Of a stretch of DNA of 64,000 nt, positions 24,715-33,058 are shown piece after piece. The notes under the pieces are model-generated. The model was given only the letters and a program-made list of their open reading frames with translations. It did not search any database and was not told the DNA's origin. Position 1 is the first letter of the stretch; each line of letters opens with the position of its first letter. The stretch is from Variovorax sp. WS11 (lineage in GTDB: Bacteria; Pseudomonadota; Gammaproteobacteria; Burkholderiales; Burkholderiaceae_C), in the NCBI RefSeq assembly GCF_010499245.1, contig NZ_JAAGOW010000001.1, positions 2,790,001 to 2,854,000 on the forward strand, given 5' to 3'. A program made the position numbers and the translations under genes.

Positions 24715-25683
24715 TCAATGGATCCAGCGAGCCACCTGTTCGTTGGTGAGATTGCTGCCGCACAGCACCGTCGCCAGGCGCTGGGACCGCAGGGACGGGT
24801 GCTCCAGCACGGCAGCGACCCCAACGACGCCGGCGGGCTCGCTCACAAGGCCGGCAGCGGAAAAGACGAGCCGTATCGCGCGCTCGATGGCCTCCTCGCT
24901 CACCAGCAGCACCTCGTCAACGGTGCCTTGCATGTCGGCCACTGCTGCGGGGACCGGACAACGAACCGCGATTCCGTCCGCGATGGTGCGCACGGCCTCA
25001 CGTTCGACCACGCGACCCTGCTGCCACGAGGCCGCCATCGCATCGGCGCCCTCGGCACAGATGCCGACCACACGGACTCCCGGCGCATGGGCCTTGATCC
25101 AGCGGCCGGCGCCCGTGGCCAGTGCGCCGTTGCCCAGCGGCAGGAGCACGGTGTCGAAGCGTTGCTGGCGCAGCAGTTCGCGCCCGATCGTTCCCGCGCC
25201 CTCGGCGATGCTCGCTTCCTGGCCGTCTTCGACGAACGCGGCGCCGGTGTCGGCACAGAAACGCCGGGCCTCTTCCTTGGCCGCGTCGAAATCGTCGCTG
25301 TGCAAGCGCACCTCGGCGCCCATCGCGCGCATGCGCTCGACCTTGAGCGCGTTGGCCGTCGTCGCGCTGTAGACGACGAGCGGCCATTGCCGCGTGCGAC
25401 ACACATAGGCCATGGCCTGGCCCCAGTTGCCGGCGGTCGCGCACACCAGGGTTCGGCCGCGCAGGCGGGCGGCGTTCTCATGCATGAAGAAGTCGGCGCC
25501 GCGGCCCTTGAACGAGCGCAGCGGATTCAGCGTCTCGACCTTCAGGAGGAGCGACGCACCCAGCGCTTGCGACAGCGGTTCGCACTCGAACTGCGGGCTG
25601 TCGCGGAACACCGGGTCGATTAGCGTGGCTGCGCGCTCGATGTTGGCGAGCGAGAGTCGGTGGGGGGTCTCGATAATCGGCAT
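24715..25683 (-). CDS. PLP-dependent threonine/serine dehydratase-like enzyme
   Basis: The 322-residue fold type II PLP enzyme has the cofactor Lys in PLRSFKGRGADFF and the phosphate-binding Gly loop in PLGNGALATGAG. The asparagine loop reads ATAGNWGQAM, in place of the usual AGNHAQG of threonine deaminase, so the substrate is probably not threonine. Diaminopropionate, threo-hydroxyaspartate or D-amino acids are possibilities. There is no ACT domain. The start at 25683 (MPIIETPHRL) is typical of the group. An Lrp/AsnC regulator is divergent and a VOC protein lies downstream. Confidence 0.82.
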   Translation of the reverse strand: MPIIETPHRLSLANIERAATLIDPVFRDSPQFECEPLSQALGASLLLKVETLNPLRSFKGRGADFFMHENAARLRGRTLVCATAGNWGQAMAYVCRTRQWPLVVYSATTANALKVERMRAMGAEVRLHSDDFDAAKEEARRFCADTGAAFVEDGQEASIAEGAGTIGRELLRQQRFDTVLLPLGNGALATGAGRWIKAHAPGVRVVGICAEGADAMAASWQQGRVVEREAVRTIADGIAVRCPVPAAVADMQGTVDEVLLVSEEAIERAIRLVFSAAGLVSEPAGVVGVAAVLEHPSLRSQRLATVLCGSNLTNEQVARWIH

Positions 25684-25786
25684 GCAGGGAGTGTGCACAA
25701 GCGGCCGGTGCTTTCGGCCTCGATTCGACCCCCGCTTTCGCGGCCACGCCGCATCTTGAGTGCCGCCGATGCGGCCGACCGACACC

Positions 25787-26254
25787 ATGAACCTCGACAT
25801 GCTCGATCGCCAAATCCTCGCTCTCTACCAGCACGACACACGCGTGCCGAGTGAGCAGATCGGCGCCCAGGTCGGCTTGTCGGCCGCTGCGGTGCAGCGG
25901 CGGCTGAAGCGTCTGCGTGACACCGGCATCGTCGTGGCCGAGACGGCGTCGCTCGACTGCGCGAAGCTCGGCCTGGGCTTGACCGCGATCGTGCATGTCG
26001 ATCTTGTCGACGAATCGGCGCGCGCGACGCAGGCGTTCCGCGACAAGGTGATCCAGCGTGGCGAGGTCCAACAGTGCTACGGCGTTGCGGGCAACGTCGA
26101 CTACGTGCTGGTGGTCATCGTGCCGGATCTCGCTGCCTACGACGCGTTCTGCAACGCCTGCCTGTTGCACGACGCGAACGTCAGGAGCTTCACCACGCAA
26201 ATCGTGCTCGACGCCGCGAAGCGCGGTGGCCCGCTGGAAATTCCGAAGCGGTGA
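25787..26254 (+). CDS. Lrp/AsnC family transcriptional regulator
   Basis: This is a 155-residue feast/famine regulator with an N-terminal helix-turn-helix (MLDRQILALYQHDTRVPSEQ, LSAAAVQRRLKRLRDTGIV) and a C-terminal RAM/ACT-like domain (GNVDYVLVVIVPDLAAYDAF) that senses amino acids. The start at ATG 25787 (MNLDMLDRQ) matches the family; upstream ATGs at 25760 and 25769 add a nonhomologous lead. It is divergent from the PLP-dependent dehydratase across about 100 bp and probably controls it. It converges on the MocR gene with a 7-bp gap. Confidence 0.9.
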   Translation: MNLDMLDRQILALYQHDTRVPSEQIGAQVGLSAAAVQRRLKRLRDTGIVVAETASLDCAKLGLGLTAIVHVDLVDESARATQAFRDKVIQRGEVQQCYGVAGNVDYVLVVIVPDLAAYDAFCNACLLHDANVRSFTTQIVLDAAKRGGPLEIPKR

Positions 26255-26261
26255 GCGCGGC

Positions 26262-27698
26262 TTAGCCCACAACGAGCGCCCTGCGCAGCCTGGCCACCAG
26301 GCGCCTGGCCTCGGCCTCCGATGCGATGTTGGCGAAGCCCATGAGCAACCCTTCGAGGGCAGGCTTGCCCGCATAGCGCTCCGACAGGGCCCGGCAGTTG
26401 AGGCCGGCCTCCTGTGCGCGCAGGCTCAAGGCGGTGTCGCTGCCCAGCCCTTCGAAGCTGGCGATCAGATGCATGCCGCCGCTGCGAAGCTCGATGTGTA
26501 CCGCCTCGCCGAAGACGCGCTGCAGCTCCGCGGCCAGCATCGTCCGTCGGCGCGCGTAGAGCAGCCGCATCTTCTTGATGTGGCGGGCGAAGTGGCCTTC
26601 CCGGAGGAAGTCGCTGACGATCGCCTGGCCGAGCGTCGAACAGCCGTTGGACCCCATGCGGGCGGCCCGCGCGAAGCGCTCGACCAGCGGCTCGGGCACG
26701 ACCAGGTAGGCCAGCGCCAGGCCCGGGTGGAGCACCTTCGAAAAGGTGCCGGCATAGAGCACCCGGTCCTGCCGGTCCAGGCTCTTCAGTGCCGGCAGTG
26801 GATGCCCGGCATAGCGGTACTCGCCGTCGTAGTCGTCCTCGACGATCCAGGCCTTCGCAGCCCGCGCCCAGGCGAGCAGCTCGAGCCGGCGCGCCATGCT
26901 CATCGAGTAGCCCAGCGGTGCCTGGTGGGAGGGCGTGACCACCGCCAGCCTCGCGTCGGCCGCGCGGCGCCGGCCCTCGGCGACGCGCAGGCCTTGCGCA
27001 TCGACCGGCACCGGGACCACGCGCAGGCCGGCGCTCTGCAGCACCTCGCTCGTCGGCGGAAAGCCCGGGTCTTCGACCCAGACGCGCTGCTCCGGGGCGA
27101 GCAGCACGCGCGAAACCAGGGCCAGGCTCGCGCGGTGCCCCGCGGTGACGAACACCTGCCCCGGGCTGCAAGCCACGCCGCGCGACACCAGGAGGTAGGT
27201 CGCGATGGCCTCGCGCAGCGGCGCATGGCCGACGGGGTCGCCGTAGTTCATGTCGGCGATGGTGGTCGCGCGGATCCTGCGTGCCGCCAACCGCGCCCAC
27301 AGCTTGCGCGGAAAGGCGTCGAGGGCAGGGATGCCGAGCTGAAAAGGCGGGGGCGCCGAGACCGGCACCAGCGGCGGTTCGCGCAGCGCCGGCGCACCTG
27401 CGCGCGCAGGGGGCGGCGGTGCCGAGTGCGGCAGCTGCGGAGACACCACCGTGCCCGCCTGCCCGCGCGCGACCAGATAGCCCTCGCCGGCCAGCTGGCC
27501 GTAGGCGAGCTCGACCGTGCCGCGCGCCACCCCCAGCTCGCCGGCCAGAGTGCGCGCCGAGGCGAGGCGTTCGCCCGGCTGCAGCAGGCCCTGCTCGATG
27601 GCCTTGCGCAGGCGCTGGCAGATCTGCCGGTACAGCGGTGCCGCCTGGCGCCGGTCCAGCCGGAGCAGCTCGGCGCGGAGGGAATGCGCGTCCATCAT
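26262..27698 (-). CDS. MocR/PdxR-type regulator (GntR HTH fused to aminotransferase)
   Basis: The 478-residue protein joins an N-terminal GntR winged helix (PLYRQICQRLRKAIEQGLLQ, LAGELGVARGTVELAYGQLAG) to a fold type I aminotransferase domain. The PLP-binding region includes the DYDGEYRYAG and AGTFSKVLHPGLALAYLV stretches, the latter with the Schiff-base Lys. Such proteins sense PLP or amino-acid adducts and rarely keep transaminase activity. It is divergent from an NAD(P)-dependent epimerase/cupin pair starting 91 bp away, its probable target. Confidence 0.92.
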   Translation of the reverse strand: MMDAHSLRAELLRLDRRQAAPLYRQICQRLRKAIEQGLLQPGERLASARTLAGELGVARGTVELAYGQLAGEGYLVARGQAGTVVSPQLPHSAPPPPARAGAPALREPPLVPVSAPPPFQLGIPALDAFPRKLWARLAARRIRATTIADMNYGDPVGHAPLREAIATYLLVSRGVACSPGQVFVTAGHRASLALVSRVLLAPEQRVWVEDPGFPPTSEVLQSAGLRVVPVPVDAQGLRVAEGRRRAADARLAVVTPSHQAPLGYSMSMARRLELLAWARAAKAWIVEDDYDGEYRYAGHPLPALKSLDRQDRVLYAGTFSKVLHPGLALAYLVVPEPLVERFARAARMGSNGCSTLGQAIVSDFLREGHFARHIKKMRLLYARRRTMLAAELQRVFGEAVHIELRSGGMHLIASFEGLGSDTALSLRAQEAGLNCRALSERYAGKPALEGLLMGFANIASEAEARRLVARLRRALVVG

Positions 27699-27789
27699 GG
27701 CCCAGTCGTTTGTGCAATTCTTGGATCTTTGTCCTGGTGCATCGTAGACCTAAGCTGAGCCTCCGAAGATCGAGGAAAGGCTCTGCAAG

Positions 27790-28527
27790 ATGAAGATATT
27801 CCTGGCCGGCGCCACGGGCGCCATCGGGTCGGTGCTGGCCCCCCTGCTGGTGGACGCCGGCTACGCGGTGTACGGCACAACTCGCCGCTCCGAACGGGCC
27901 GAGGCCCTGGAGGCGCAGGAGGTGACGCCGGTGGTGGTCGACGTCTTCGACGCGCCGGCCCTGGCATCGGCCGTGAAGCGGATCGCTCCCGGCATCGTGA
28001 TCCATCAGCTAACCGCCCTTCCGCGCGACCTGGACCCGGCGCGAATGGCCGAGGCGGTGGTGCGCAACGCGCGGGTGCGCAGCGAAGGCACGCGCAACCT
28101 CGTCGCCGCGGCGCTGGCCGCGGGCTGCGGCCGCCTGATCGCGCAGAGCGTCGCCTGGGCGTATGCGCCCGGCCCGAAGCCGTGGCGCGAGGAGCAGCCG
28201 CTGGACATCACCGCCGCGGATCCGCGCGGCATCACCGTTCGCGGCGTGGCGGCCCTGGAAGAACTGACGCTCGGGACGCGCGGCCTGGCCGGGACGGTGT
28301 TGCGCTACGGCCAGATCTACGGCCCGGGCACCTCGACGCCCACGCCCCGGGGCGCCAGTCCGGTCCACGTCGAAGCGGCGGCATGGGCGGCCCTGCTGGC
28401 CGTTCAACGCAACGCCCGCGGCATCTACAACATCGCCGAGGACGGCCCCGAAGTCAGCAGCGACAAGGCCCGGCGCGAGCTCGGCTGGCATGCAGCGCTG
28501 CGCTGGCCGGCGGAGGTCCTGCGATGA
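27790..28527 (+). CDS. NAD(P)-dependent epimerase/dehydratase family protein
   Basis: This 245-residue extended-SDR-like protein has the N-terminal dinucleotide motif FLAGATGAIGSVLAP and a later RYGQIYGPGT typical of sugar-nucleotide epimerase relatives. The usual catalytic YxxxK is not evident: SVAWAYAPGPKPW stands near that position, so it may be an atypical reductase or an NmrA-like sensor. GAGGAAAG lies upstream of the ATG. Its TGA overlaps the ATG of the cupin gene (ATGA). The divergent MocR regulator suggests control by PLP or amino acids. Confidence 0.82.
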   Translation: MKIFLAGATGAIGSVLAPLLVDAGYAVYGTTRRSERAEALEAQEVTPVVVDVFDAPALASAVKRIAPGIVIHQLTALPRDLDPARMAEAVVRNARVRSEGTRNLVAAALAAGCGRLIAQSVAWAYAPGPKPWREEQPLDITAADPRGITVRGVAALEELTLGTRGLAGTVLRYGQIYGPGTSTPTPRGASPVHVEAAAWAALLAVQRNARGIYNIAEDGPEVSSDKARRELGWHAALRWPAEVLR

Positions 28528-29060
28528 GCGCCGCCCGGCCGCCCGAAGGCGCTCGCACCGCAGCGCCGCGCCGCGCCGCCGCACTCGCCACGCTCGGCCT
28601 GGCCGCCGGATGGCTGCTGCTTGCGCCCGCCGCCCCGCGTTCGGCCGTGCAATGGTTCGACGATCTCTGCAGCAGCCTCGGCCGGCCGATGTTCGCCTCC
28701 GCCCCTGCGCCGGCCGGCGCCGCGGCACGACCCGCAACCGTTGTGAAGCGGCTGTCTTGCGAGCCTTTGCCGAACGTGCCCGGCAAGTCCCAGACCACGG
28801 TGCTGGTGGAGTTCCCGCCGCTGGCCTTCTCGCCGGCGCATCGGCATCCGGGCTCGGTCACCGCGGTCGTGACCGAGGGCATCATCCGCTCGCAGCTGCA
28901 GGGCACGCCGGCAGCCGACTACCAGGCCGGCCAGAGCTTCTTCGAGCCGCCCGGCACGCTGCACGTGTTCGCCGAGAACCCGGACCCGTCGCGCACCGCG
29001 AAGCTGATCGCCTTTTTCGTCACCGACGAGAACTGCGGGCCGCTGGTGGTCTACGAGTAG
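28524..29060 (+). CDS. Secreted/membrane-anchored cupin-domain protein
   Basis: The 178-residue protein has a hydrophobic N-terminal segment (LATLGLAAGWLLLAPAA) that may be a signal or anchor, then a single cupin barrel. Metal-ligand candidates are the His residues in SPAHRHPGS and PPGTLHVFAEN. It is coupled to the epimerase-like gene by a 4-bp overlap, so the pair probably acts together. Single-domain cupins bind or convert small acids, and the ligand here is unknown. It converges with the Bug protein gene with 3 bp between them. Confidence 0.78.
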   Translation: MSAARPPEGARTAAPRRAAALATLGLAAGWLLLAPAAPRSAVQWFDDLCSSLGRPMFASAPAPAGAAARPATVVKRLSCEPLPNVPGKSQTTVLVEFPPLAFSPAHRHPGSVTAVVTEGIIRSQLQGTPAADYQAGQSFFEPPGTLHVFAENPDPSRTAKLIAFFVTDENCGPLVVYE

Positions 29061-29063
29061 CGC

Positions 29064-30044
29064 TCAATCCACCTTGATCCCCGCCGCCTTCACCACCTGC
29101 TGCGCCTTGGTGGTCTCGTCGACGATGAACTGATCGAACTGGGCCGAGGGCATGGTGAAGGCCTCGGCGCCGAGCTTGTCCAGCCGCTCCTTGAGCTCCG
29201 GCGCGGTCATGATCTTCGCGACCTCGGCCTGGACCCGCTCGACCACCGGCTTCGGCGTCTTGGCCGGCGCGAACAGGCCGACCCAGAACAGGTACTCCGA
29301 GCCGGGCACGCCCGCTTCGACCGTGGTGGGCAGCTGCGGCATCACGGCCGAGCGCTTGCCGGTGCCCACGGCCAGGGCCTTGAGCTTGCCGTCCTTCACC
29401 AGCGGCAGGGCCGACACCATCGGCGCAAAGAACCAGTCGATGCGCCCGCCCATCACCTCGGTCATCGCCTCGGGCGTGCCGCGAAAGGGCACGTGCTGCG
29501 CCTGCACGCCCGCGGCCAGGCGGAACACCTCGGCATTCATGTGCGTGGCCGAGCCGTTGCCGGCCGAGCCGTAGTTGAAGCCGCCGGGCTTGGCCTTGGC
29601 CTGCGCGACGAGGTCCTTCACGTCGGCGAAGCGGTTGGGCGCCACCACCAGCATGTTGGGCAGGCTCGCCATCGGCGTGATGCCGGCGAAGTCCTTCAGC
29701 GTGTCGTAGCTGAGGTTGGGATAGATCGAGGGGTTGACCAGGTGTCCCGCCGAGTGGACCAGCAGCGTGTAGCCGTCGGCGGGCGCCTTCGCAACCTGCG
29801 CCGCGCCCAGCGTGCCGCCGGCGCCCGGCTTGTTGTCGATGATCACGCTGGTGCCCAGGGCAGGGCCCAGGCGCTCGGCCACCAGCCGCGCGACGATGTC
29901 GGTGCCGCTGCCGGCGGTGAAAGGCACGATCAGCTTGATCGTCTGGCCCTTGGGCCAGTCGCCCTGGGCCTGGGCGCCGGTGAAGGCGCAGGCCGCCAAT
30001 GCGGCCGCGATCAGCTGGCGGCGGCTGGGAAGAAATGTCGTCAT
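29064..30044 (-). CDS. Bug-family tripartite tricarboxylate transporter solute-binding protein
   Basis: The 326-residue periplasmic binding protein has a signal peptide (RRQLIAAALAACAFTGAQAQ) and Bug hallmarks: IKLIVPFTAGSGTDIVARLV, NKPGAGGTLGAAQVAKAPAD and GFNYGSAGNGSATHM. Bug proteins bind carboxylated or aromatic metabolites with or without membrane TctAB partners; none is nearby. GGAGAC precedes the ATG. Before the group II intron arrived, it would have been the last gene of the minus-strand dioxygenase/SDR/BKACE/oxidoreductase operon, which points to a related aromatic-acid ligand. Confidence 0.9.
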   Translation of the reverse strand: MTTFLPSRRQLIAAALAACAFTGAQAQGDWPKGQTIKLIVPFTAGSGTDIVARLVAERLGPALGTSVIIDNKPGAGGTLGAAQVAKAPADGYTLLVHSAGHLVNPSIYPNLSYDTLKDFAGITPMASLPNMLVVAPNRFADVKDLVAQAKAKPGGFNYGSAGNGSATHMNAEVFRLAAGVQAQHVPFRGTPEAMTEVMGGRIDWFFAPMVSALPLVKDGKLKALAVGTGKRSAVMPQLPTTVEAGVPGSEYLFWVGLFAPAKTPKPVVERVQAEVAKIMTAPELKERLDKLGAEAFTMPSAQFDQFIVDETTKAQQVVKAAGIKVD

Positions 30045-30448
30045 GGTCTTGTCTCCGGTGCGCCGGTCAAAACCGGCGAGGTGTTGTGAATGAAAGAGTC
30101 ATACGTTGAAGGCTTAGCCAGCTACGGCGGCCCCGAGTCATGCGTACACATTCGTGAGGGTGTGGGCGAAGCGTTGACAGGGGTACGCGCGGGCCGGGTA
30201 TCGAGCCGCGTAATACATGCCCCGCGGCGAGAGTTGCGGGTGGTCCGGGGTGCCGAGGTTGTCGGAGAAAGCCGAAGGCCACACCGATGCTGCCGCTTTG
30301 GCGAGGCGGCATCGGACCCCGCGCGGTCAGAGACCCCGCGCACGCGCGGAAACACCTCGCACGGGAACCGGGAGATCCCGCGTCCTTCTGCGCAGCGCTG
30401 GGAAGCGCTGGCTGCAGAGCGCATCGTGAAGCCCAAGGGCGTACGACG

Positions 30449-31957
30449 ATGAGCCACGGGCGCGGGAAGTCGGACTGCTGCGTAGTACCGAAGAAGCTGC
30501 CGAACAAGGCCGCGGGGGAAGCCCCTGCGGCGGCGGAGGCGGTGGAGGGAAGGCGGCAGGCCAAGGGCAATGCCATCGCGGCGCGCATGTCCCGCAGATC
30601 GGTGCGGGTCTATGACATGGGAACCGCGCTCGATGGCATACGACAGACGGCAAAGGGCCGTCGTGGTGCGAGGTTCACTGGACTGCTGCATCACATCTAC
30701 GCGGTCGAGCGCCTGCGGGCGGCCTACCTTGCGCTCAAGCGCGATGCGGCCGCCGGGGTGGACGGCCAGACCTGGCAGACGTACGGGCAGGACCTGGAGG
30801 GCAACCTCCTGGAACTGTCCGAGCGGCTGGCCCGAGGGGGCTACCGGCCCCAGCCTGTCAAGAGGGTGTACATCGACAAGGCCGACGGCAGCAAGCGCCC
30901 GCTGGGCGTGCCGGCGCTGGAGGACAAGCTCGTGCAGCGCGCCACGGTCGAAGTGTTGAACGCCATCTACGAGCAGGACTTCCTCGGGTTCAGCTACGGC
31001 TTCAGGCCCGGCAAGAGCGCGCACAACGCGCTGGATGCCGTGGCGGTAGGTGTGAGCAGCAGACGAGTGAACTGGATACTCGATGCGGACATAGCCAAGT
31101 TCTTCGACACGATCGAAAGGGACTGGCTGGTGAAGTTCATCGAACACCGCGTGGCTGACGCGCGCGTGGTGCGGCTGATCAAGAAATGGCTGCACGCGGG
31201 CGTGCTGGAAGACGGCAGGCTGACGCAAAGTGAGTTGGGTACGGTTCAGGGTGGGAGCATCAGCCCGCTGCTGGCCAACATCTACCTGCACTATGCGTTC
31301 GACCTGTGGGTCAAGCAGTGGAGGGGGCGCCATGCCCGAGGCGACGTGATCGTCGTGCGCTACGCCGACGATTGGGTTGCCGGGTTCCAGTTCCGCGACG
31401 ATGCCGAGCGCTTCCAGCGCGCGGTGGCCGAGCGGCTGGGCCAGTTCGGGCTGAAGCTGCACCCCGAGAAGACGCGGCTGATCGAGTTCGGGCGCTTCGC
31501 CCGCGAGAACCGACGCCGCAAGGGACAAGGCAAGCCGCAGACCTTCGACTTCCTGGGGTTCACGCATTGCTGCGGGACGACGAGGAAGGGCCACTTCATG
31601 GTCCTGCGACTCACCAGTGCCAAACGCCTGCGAGCCAAACTGCAGGTGGTCAAGCTCGAACTCAGAAGGCGCATGCACCAACCCATCCCGGAGCAGGGCC
31701 AGTACCTGCGGGCGGTGGTGACTGGGCATGCGCGCTACTTCGGCGTGCCGTGCAACGGCGCGCGGCTGAGGGCATTCCGCTTCCAGGTCGTCGGGTTGTG
31801 GCACCGCACGTTGTGCCGCCGCAGCCAGAGCCACGACCTGCCTTGGCGACGCATGTATCGCTTGATGGCGCACTGGCTGCCTGTTCCGACCATCTGCCAC
31901 CCTTACCCGAACCAGCGTCTGATCGTCACGACCCAAGGCAGGAGCCGTATGCGGTAG
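30449..31957 (+). CDS. ltrA: Group II intron reverse transcriptase/maturase
   Basis: This 502-residue multifunctional intron protein shows RT blocks in order: RRPLGVPALEDKLVQ-like RT2 (KRPLGVPALEDKLVQ), GFRPGKSAHNAL, DADIAKFFDTI, GTVQGGSISPLLANIYLH, and the active-site YADD (residue ~305) in VVRYADDWVAGF, then FLGFT. A maturase (X) domain follows. No HNH endonuclease is visible. The reading frame runs into domain V of its own intron, ending at a TAG at 31955-31957 inside the DV stem, so full translation would require ribosomes to enter the catalytic RNA. Confidence 0.93.
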   Translation: MSHGRGKSDCCVVPKKLPNKAAGEAPAAAEAVEGRRQAKGNAIAARMSRRSVRVYDMGTALDGIRQTAKGRRGARFTGLLHHIYAVERLRAAYLALKRDAAAGVDGQTWQTYGQDLEGNLLELSERLARGGYRPQPVKRVYIDKADGSKRPLGVPALEDKLVQRATVEVLNAIYEQDFLGFSYGFRPGKSAHNALDAVAVGVSSRRVNWILDADIAKFFDTIERDWLVKFIEHRVADARVVRLIKKWLHAGVLEDGRLTQSELGTVQGGSISPLLANIYLHYAFDLWVKQWRGRHARGDVIVVRYADDWVAGFQFRDDAERFQRAVAERLGQFGLKLHPEKTRLIEFGRFARENRRRKGQGKPQTFDFLGFTHCCGTTRKGHFMVLRLTSAKRLRAKLQVVKLELRRRMHQPIPEQGQYLRAVVTGHARYFGVPCNGARLRAFRFQVVGLWHRTLCRRSQSHDLPWRRMYRLMAHWLPVPTICHPYPNQRLIVTTQGRSRMR

Positions 31958-31975
31958 CTCCGCACGTACGGATCT
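31942..31975 (+). ncRNA. Group II intron domain V
   Basis: This is a 34-nt catalytic hairpin: GAGCCGTATGCGG pairs with CCGCACGTACGGATC across the loop TAGCT. The AGC near the 5' base is the catalytic triad position. It confirms that the element keeps its ribozyme core. Confidence 0.88.
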
Positions 31976-32056
31976 GGGGAGGGGGTGCTGGGTGACTGGC
32001 ATTCCTACTCCTACTTGGATTCGTTGGGGGCCGGCTGCGGATTCGCGGTCGCGTCT

Positions 32057-33058
32057 TCAGGGCCGCAGCACCACGCGGTCGGTGCTGCCGGAGAGCACCA
32101 GGCGATAGGCGTCCGCCGCCTCGTCGAGCGTGAAGGCGCGCGCCACCGGGAAGGGCTTCAGGGTGCCGCGCTCGAAGCCCTCGCGCATCGCATCGAGCTG
32201 CGCGGTGGCCGCCTCGCAGTCCAGCGCGAGCGAATCGATGCCCACGTAGGTGTGCATGCCACGGTAGAACGCGAAGATGTCGAAGGGCACCGCGCGATCG
32301 TGCGTGGCGATGAAGATCTGCGTGGCACCCTTGGCCATCGACTTGTTGCCGGCCTCGAAGTAGGCGCTGCCCACCGTGTTGTAGACGATGTCGGCGCCGC
32401 GCCCGCCGGTGAGCTCGCGCACCCGTGCGGCGACGTCGCTTGTACCGGCATCGATCACGTCGACCGGCCCGCAGGCGAATCCCTCGAAGGGCCCGGCGCG
32501 CCGCTGCACCGCGATCACCCGCGCGCCGCCTTGCGCGGCGAGCTGCACCGCGGCCTGGCCCACCTTGCCGTTGGCGCCCAGCACCAGCACCGTCTGCCCC
32601 GCCTGCGGCATGCCGCTGCGGCGGAAACCCTCGTAGGCGGTGACGAAGGGCACGCCCACCGCGCCGGCCTCGTCCATCGAGATGCTGCGCGGGCGATCGC
32701 GCAGGGCGGCCACGGGCAGCGTGAGGAAGCGCGCATGGGAGCCGTCGCGCGTGATGCCGATGTCGCCGCCCGAGCCGTAGACCTCGCGGCCCACCCATTC
32801 GGTCGGGCCCGCGACCACCACGCCCGCGAAGTCGCGGCCCGGCGTGCGCGGCCACACGGCCTGGGGCATGAGGCCCAGGCTGGCCTTGACGTCGCTGGGG
32901 TTCACCGCCGCCGCCCCGACGCGCACCACGGCGAAACCGGGCCTGGCGGCAGGCTCGCGCTGCTCGGCGATGTCGAGCTTCAAGGTATCGAGCGCCGCGG
33001 CCTTCTCGTGCAGGCGCACGGCGCGGGCGGCCGTCGCCGTGTTCAGGACTGCGCTCAT
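32057..33058 (-). CDS. Quinone-oxidoreductase-type MDR/zinc-free alcohol dehydrogenase
   Basis: The 333-residue medium-chain dehydrogenase/reductase has GroES-like and Rossmann domains. VLVLGANGKVGQAAVQLA is the NADPH-binding loop, with the AxxGxxG-type spacing of quinone oxidoreductases. Structural zinc cysteines are absent. It would reduce an enone or quinone intermediate. The ATG at 33058 overlaps the TGA of the BKACE gene. It is the fourth gene of the LacI-controlled operon, and the group II intron lies 42 bp beyond its stop. Confidence 0.88.
   Translation of the reverse strand: MSAVLNTATAARAVRLHEKAAALDTLKLDIAEQREPAARPGFAVVRVGAAAVNPSDVKASLGLMPQAVWPRTPGRDFAGVVVAGPTEWVGREVYGSGGDIGITRDGSHARFLTLPVAALRDRPRSISMDEAGAVGVPFVTAYEGFRRSGMPQAGQTVLVLGANGKVGQAAVQLAAQGGARVIAVQRRAGPFEGFACGPVDVIDAGTSDVAARVRELTGGRGADIVYNTVGSAYFEAGNKSMAKGATQIFIATHDRAVPFDIFAFYRGMHTYVGIDSLALDCEAATAQLDAMREGFERGTLKPFPVARAFTLDEAADAYRLVLSGSTDRVVLRP

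Larger units (their letters stand above)
30160..32014 (+). mobile_element. Group II intron with reverse transcriptase
   Basis: The 5' end GTGTGGGCGAAGC fits the GUGYG consensus. The six bases before it (GTGAGG, 30154-30159, IBS1) can pair with CCTCGC at 30355-30360 (EBS1), one pair being G-U. Domain V is clear at 31942-31975 (GAGCCGTATGCGG ... CCGCACGTACGGATC). A domain VI-like stem follows with a bulged A at 32007 seven bases before the 3' end AC. The boundaries are my reading of these signals. The element is antisense to the flanking minus-strand operon. Confidence 0.82.
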
